In this document: in pieces, positions 62,973-64,000 of the stretch | Numbering within the stretch: position 1 is the stretch's first letter | Layout: each line of letters starts with the position of its first letter | NCBI GenBank assembly: GCA_964247055.1 | Contig: OZ176051.1 | Span: 9,362,001 to 9,426,000, forward strand | From: Paragordius varius | Lineage: Eukaryota; Nematomorpha | Direction: 5' to 3' | DNA: 64,000 nt | Program-made: the position numbers and the translations under genes | Notes under the pieces: generated by a model | What the model was told of the DNA's origin: nothing | The model's database searches: none | Seen by the model: only the letters and a program-made list of their open reading frames with translations

Positions 62973-63455
62973 TATTTACTATATAGATGGCGTTTTCCGA
63001 TAAAAACTATTACCCTAATTAAATTAGTATAATGGTTTAGACTTATTTTATCATTTTTAAAGTGTATTAAAATACATTTTTATATTTAAGCTATGAGCTC
63101 TAACGCAACGCCCGAAGGCTAAAATTCGATGTTATAAGTGCATGATTATAAATTATTAAATTTTAAAGACGAATGCTCGGGTAAACAAATGTACATTAAA
63201 TTTTGGCCTTATATCTCTTCAACATCATCGAAAAATTGTTACAGTCAAAACGAAAATGTTACCTATCCAAAACTCAATTAATTATAATGAAAACCTGACT
63301 ATCCCGATAAACTTTTTGAAGTCGCAGACATTTGAAATGTGCTAAATATACCTATTAGCTATATGAACCGGTCACTATGCCAAAATGGTTATGGGAACAA
63401 CTATTCTTGATTCAAAAACAATAACAACAATTATGAAACAGATCCTGAAGCAGGA

Positions 63456-64000
63456 TTTTAATAATCCTTTAGGTTTTCGGTATACCTTTTAAATAATTAC
63501 ACTGCTTCGTAGGCAAAATTGGCCCACTTTATCCTAAATATATTTTCCGTTTAAAAACTAGGCCCCATTACAAATAAATCTTATAAATATATATATATAT
63601 ATATAAATATTATTATTTATATGAAATTTTAACCCCTTTAAAAAAGGCTCTCTATTTGAATAAACGCAAAAATGTCGAGATTGCATGGTACCAATTTTTG
63701 ATATATTTTAAGTGACATCAAGTTTTTTTGATAAAATGCATACAAAATTTCTTGCAGCTATATGTAAAAATAATTGGATGGGGGTTTACCCTTTAATTAA
63801 TAAAAATGATATATTATACATAAGCCATTTAATTTTAGAAATCTTTTTGTTAGGGATATAAGACTTGTAAAAAAACTCTAAAAAATTAAAGGAAGTGTTA
63901 TTAAAAATATTAAATCCATTAAAATGAAGAAAATTAGGAGTAGATCAATGGTTATTTAAAAGTTAGGGGAAAAAATATTATAAAATGAAAATTAGCGGAG
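63456..64000. other. Flank of the inverted copy, nothing recognised
   Basis: To about 63725 it is the inverse of 10875-11330, including a TA run at 63585-63604. Beyond that the sequence is unique in the window and no gene is visible. Confidence 0.4.

Larger units (their letters stand above)
60613..63455 (+). pseudogene. Inverted receptor fragment (C2A and C2B exons)
   Basis: Plus-strand copy of 12867 down to 11331. It starts within the TM/C2A exon (QNLDLQ), retains SLNVHILKCINVHILYPEL and the donor CCAG|GTTAAG near 60886, then intron 6 enlarged by a 1.2-kb palindrome, exon 7 (about 62624-62842, open only from MPQLEKIRCVGQGMLYL onwards) and the last exon (from ATGAGCTCTAAC near 63094). Stops occur early in exon 7 and in the last exon, and there is no TM or ectodomain, so it is a dead fragment. 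Its shorter A-runs in C2A help to infer the ancestral frame. Confidence 0.65.

Noticed and set aside
1-64000. Polinton, nudivirus-like or other large viral gene sets
   Set aside because: No capsid, packaging ATPase, protein-primed polymerase or envelope gene was recognised; the only virus-like remnants are the two gypsy families.
1-64000. tRNA or rRNA genes
   Set aside because: Scanning by eye found no A/B-box arrangement or rRNA-like sequence. A tRNAscan-SE and Rfam run would be decisive; I cannot exclude a missed tRNA.

Overview
This window is very AT-rich, intron-containing animal-type nuclear DNA. The signs are GT-AG introns, TATA and AATAAA signals, LINEs, hAT and mariner DNA transposons, Ty3/gypsy fossils and many foldback MITEs. 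I cannot name the species: an AT-rich invertebrate fits, and nothing looks bacterial. I saw no rRNA, tRNA or CRISPR array.

The host content is mainly one gene family on the minus strand, present as several partial or near-complete copies. I reconstruct the parent gene as eight exons separated by phase-1 introns. Five exons encode a signal peptide and a glycosylated extracellular part ending in an Ig-like module. One exon encodes a single membrane span and most of a first C2-like domain, and two more finish C2A and encode C2B. Copy 2 (21575 down to 11331) has every exon. Copy 1 (7451 down to 1805) has the ectodomain and the TM/C2A exon. Copy 3 (44720 down to 42238) has only the ectodomain and has lost a splice acceptor. 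A fourth fragment, inverted onto the plus strand (60613-63455), carries only the C2 part. The joining of ectodomain to TM/C2 exons is an inference from splice sites and phases. The cytoplasmic exons of every copy carry frame differences, many at homopolymers, so they are either decaying or affected by sequence error.

Layout: 1-1370 nested foldback elements; 1380-9300 receptor copy 1; 9390-10870 LINE remnant; 11331-22275 receptor copy 2, whose fifth intron holds a LINE fragment and a 2.6-kb hAT relic; 22640-31208 block B (minisatellite, gypsy fossil interrupted by a hAT element that itself contains a MITE, then noncoding DNA); 31160-31612 a foldback MITE; 31913-35420 possible exons of an unrecognised minus-strand gene; 36480-38925 a second gypsy fossil; about 39036-39760 a decayed mariner; 40621-41059 a long palindrome; 41060-48211 receptor copy 3 and its LINE-bearing flank; 48212-58881 block B', a second copy of block B that gained two insertions; 58882-60610 a hAT fragment; 60611-63725 the inverted C2 copy, split by a 1.2-kb palindrome.

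The main biological interest is the inferred receptor: a phase-1 modular ectodomain on a membrane protein with a synaptotagmin-like tandem-C2 tail, multiplied by segmental duplication and mobile elements. The main genomic interest is a set of filled/empty-site comparisons between the duplicates, which date and define several palindromic and hAT insertions.
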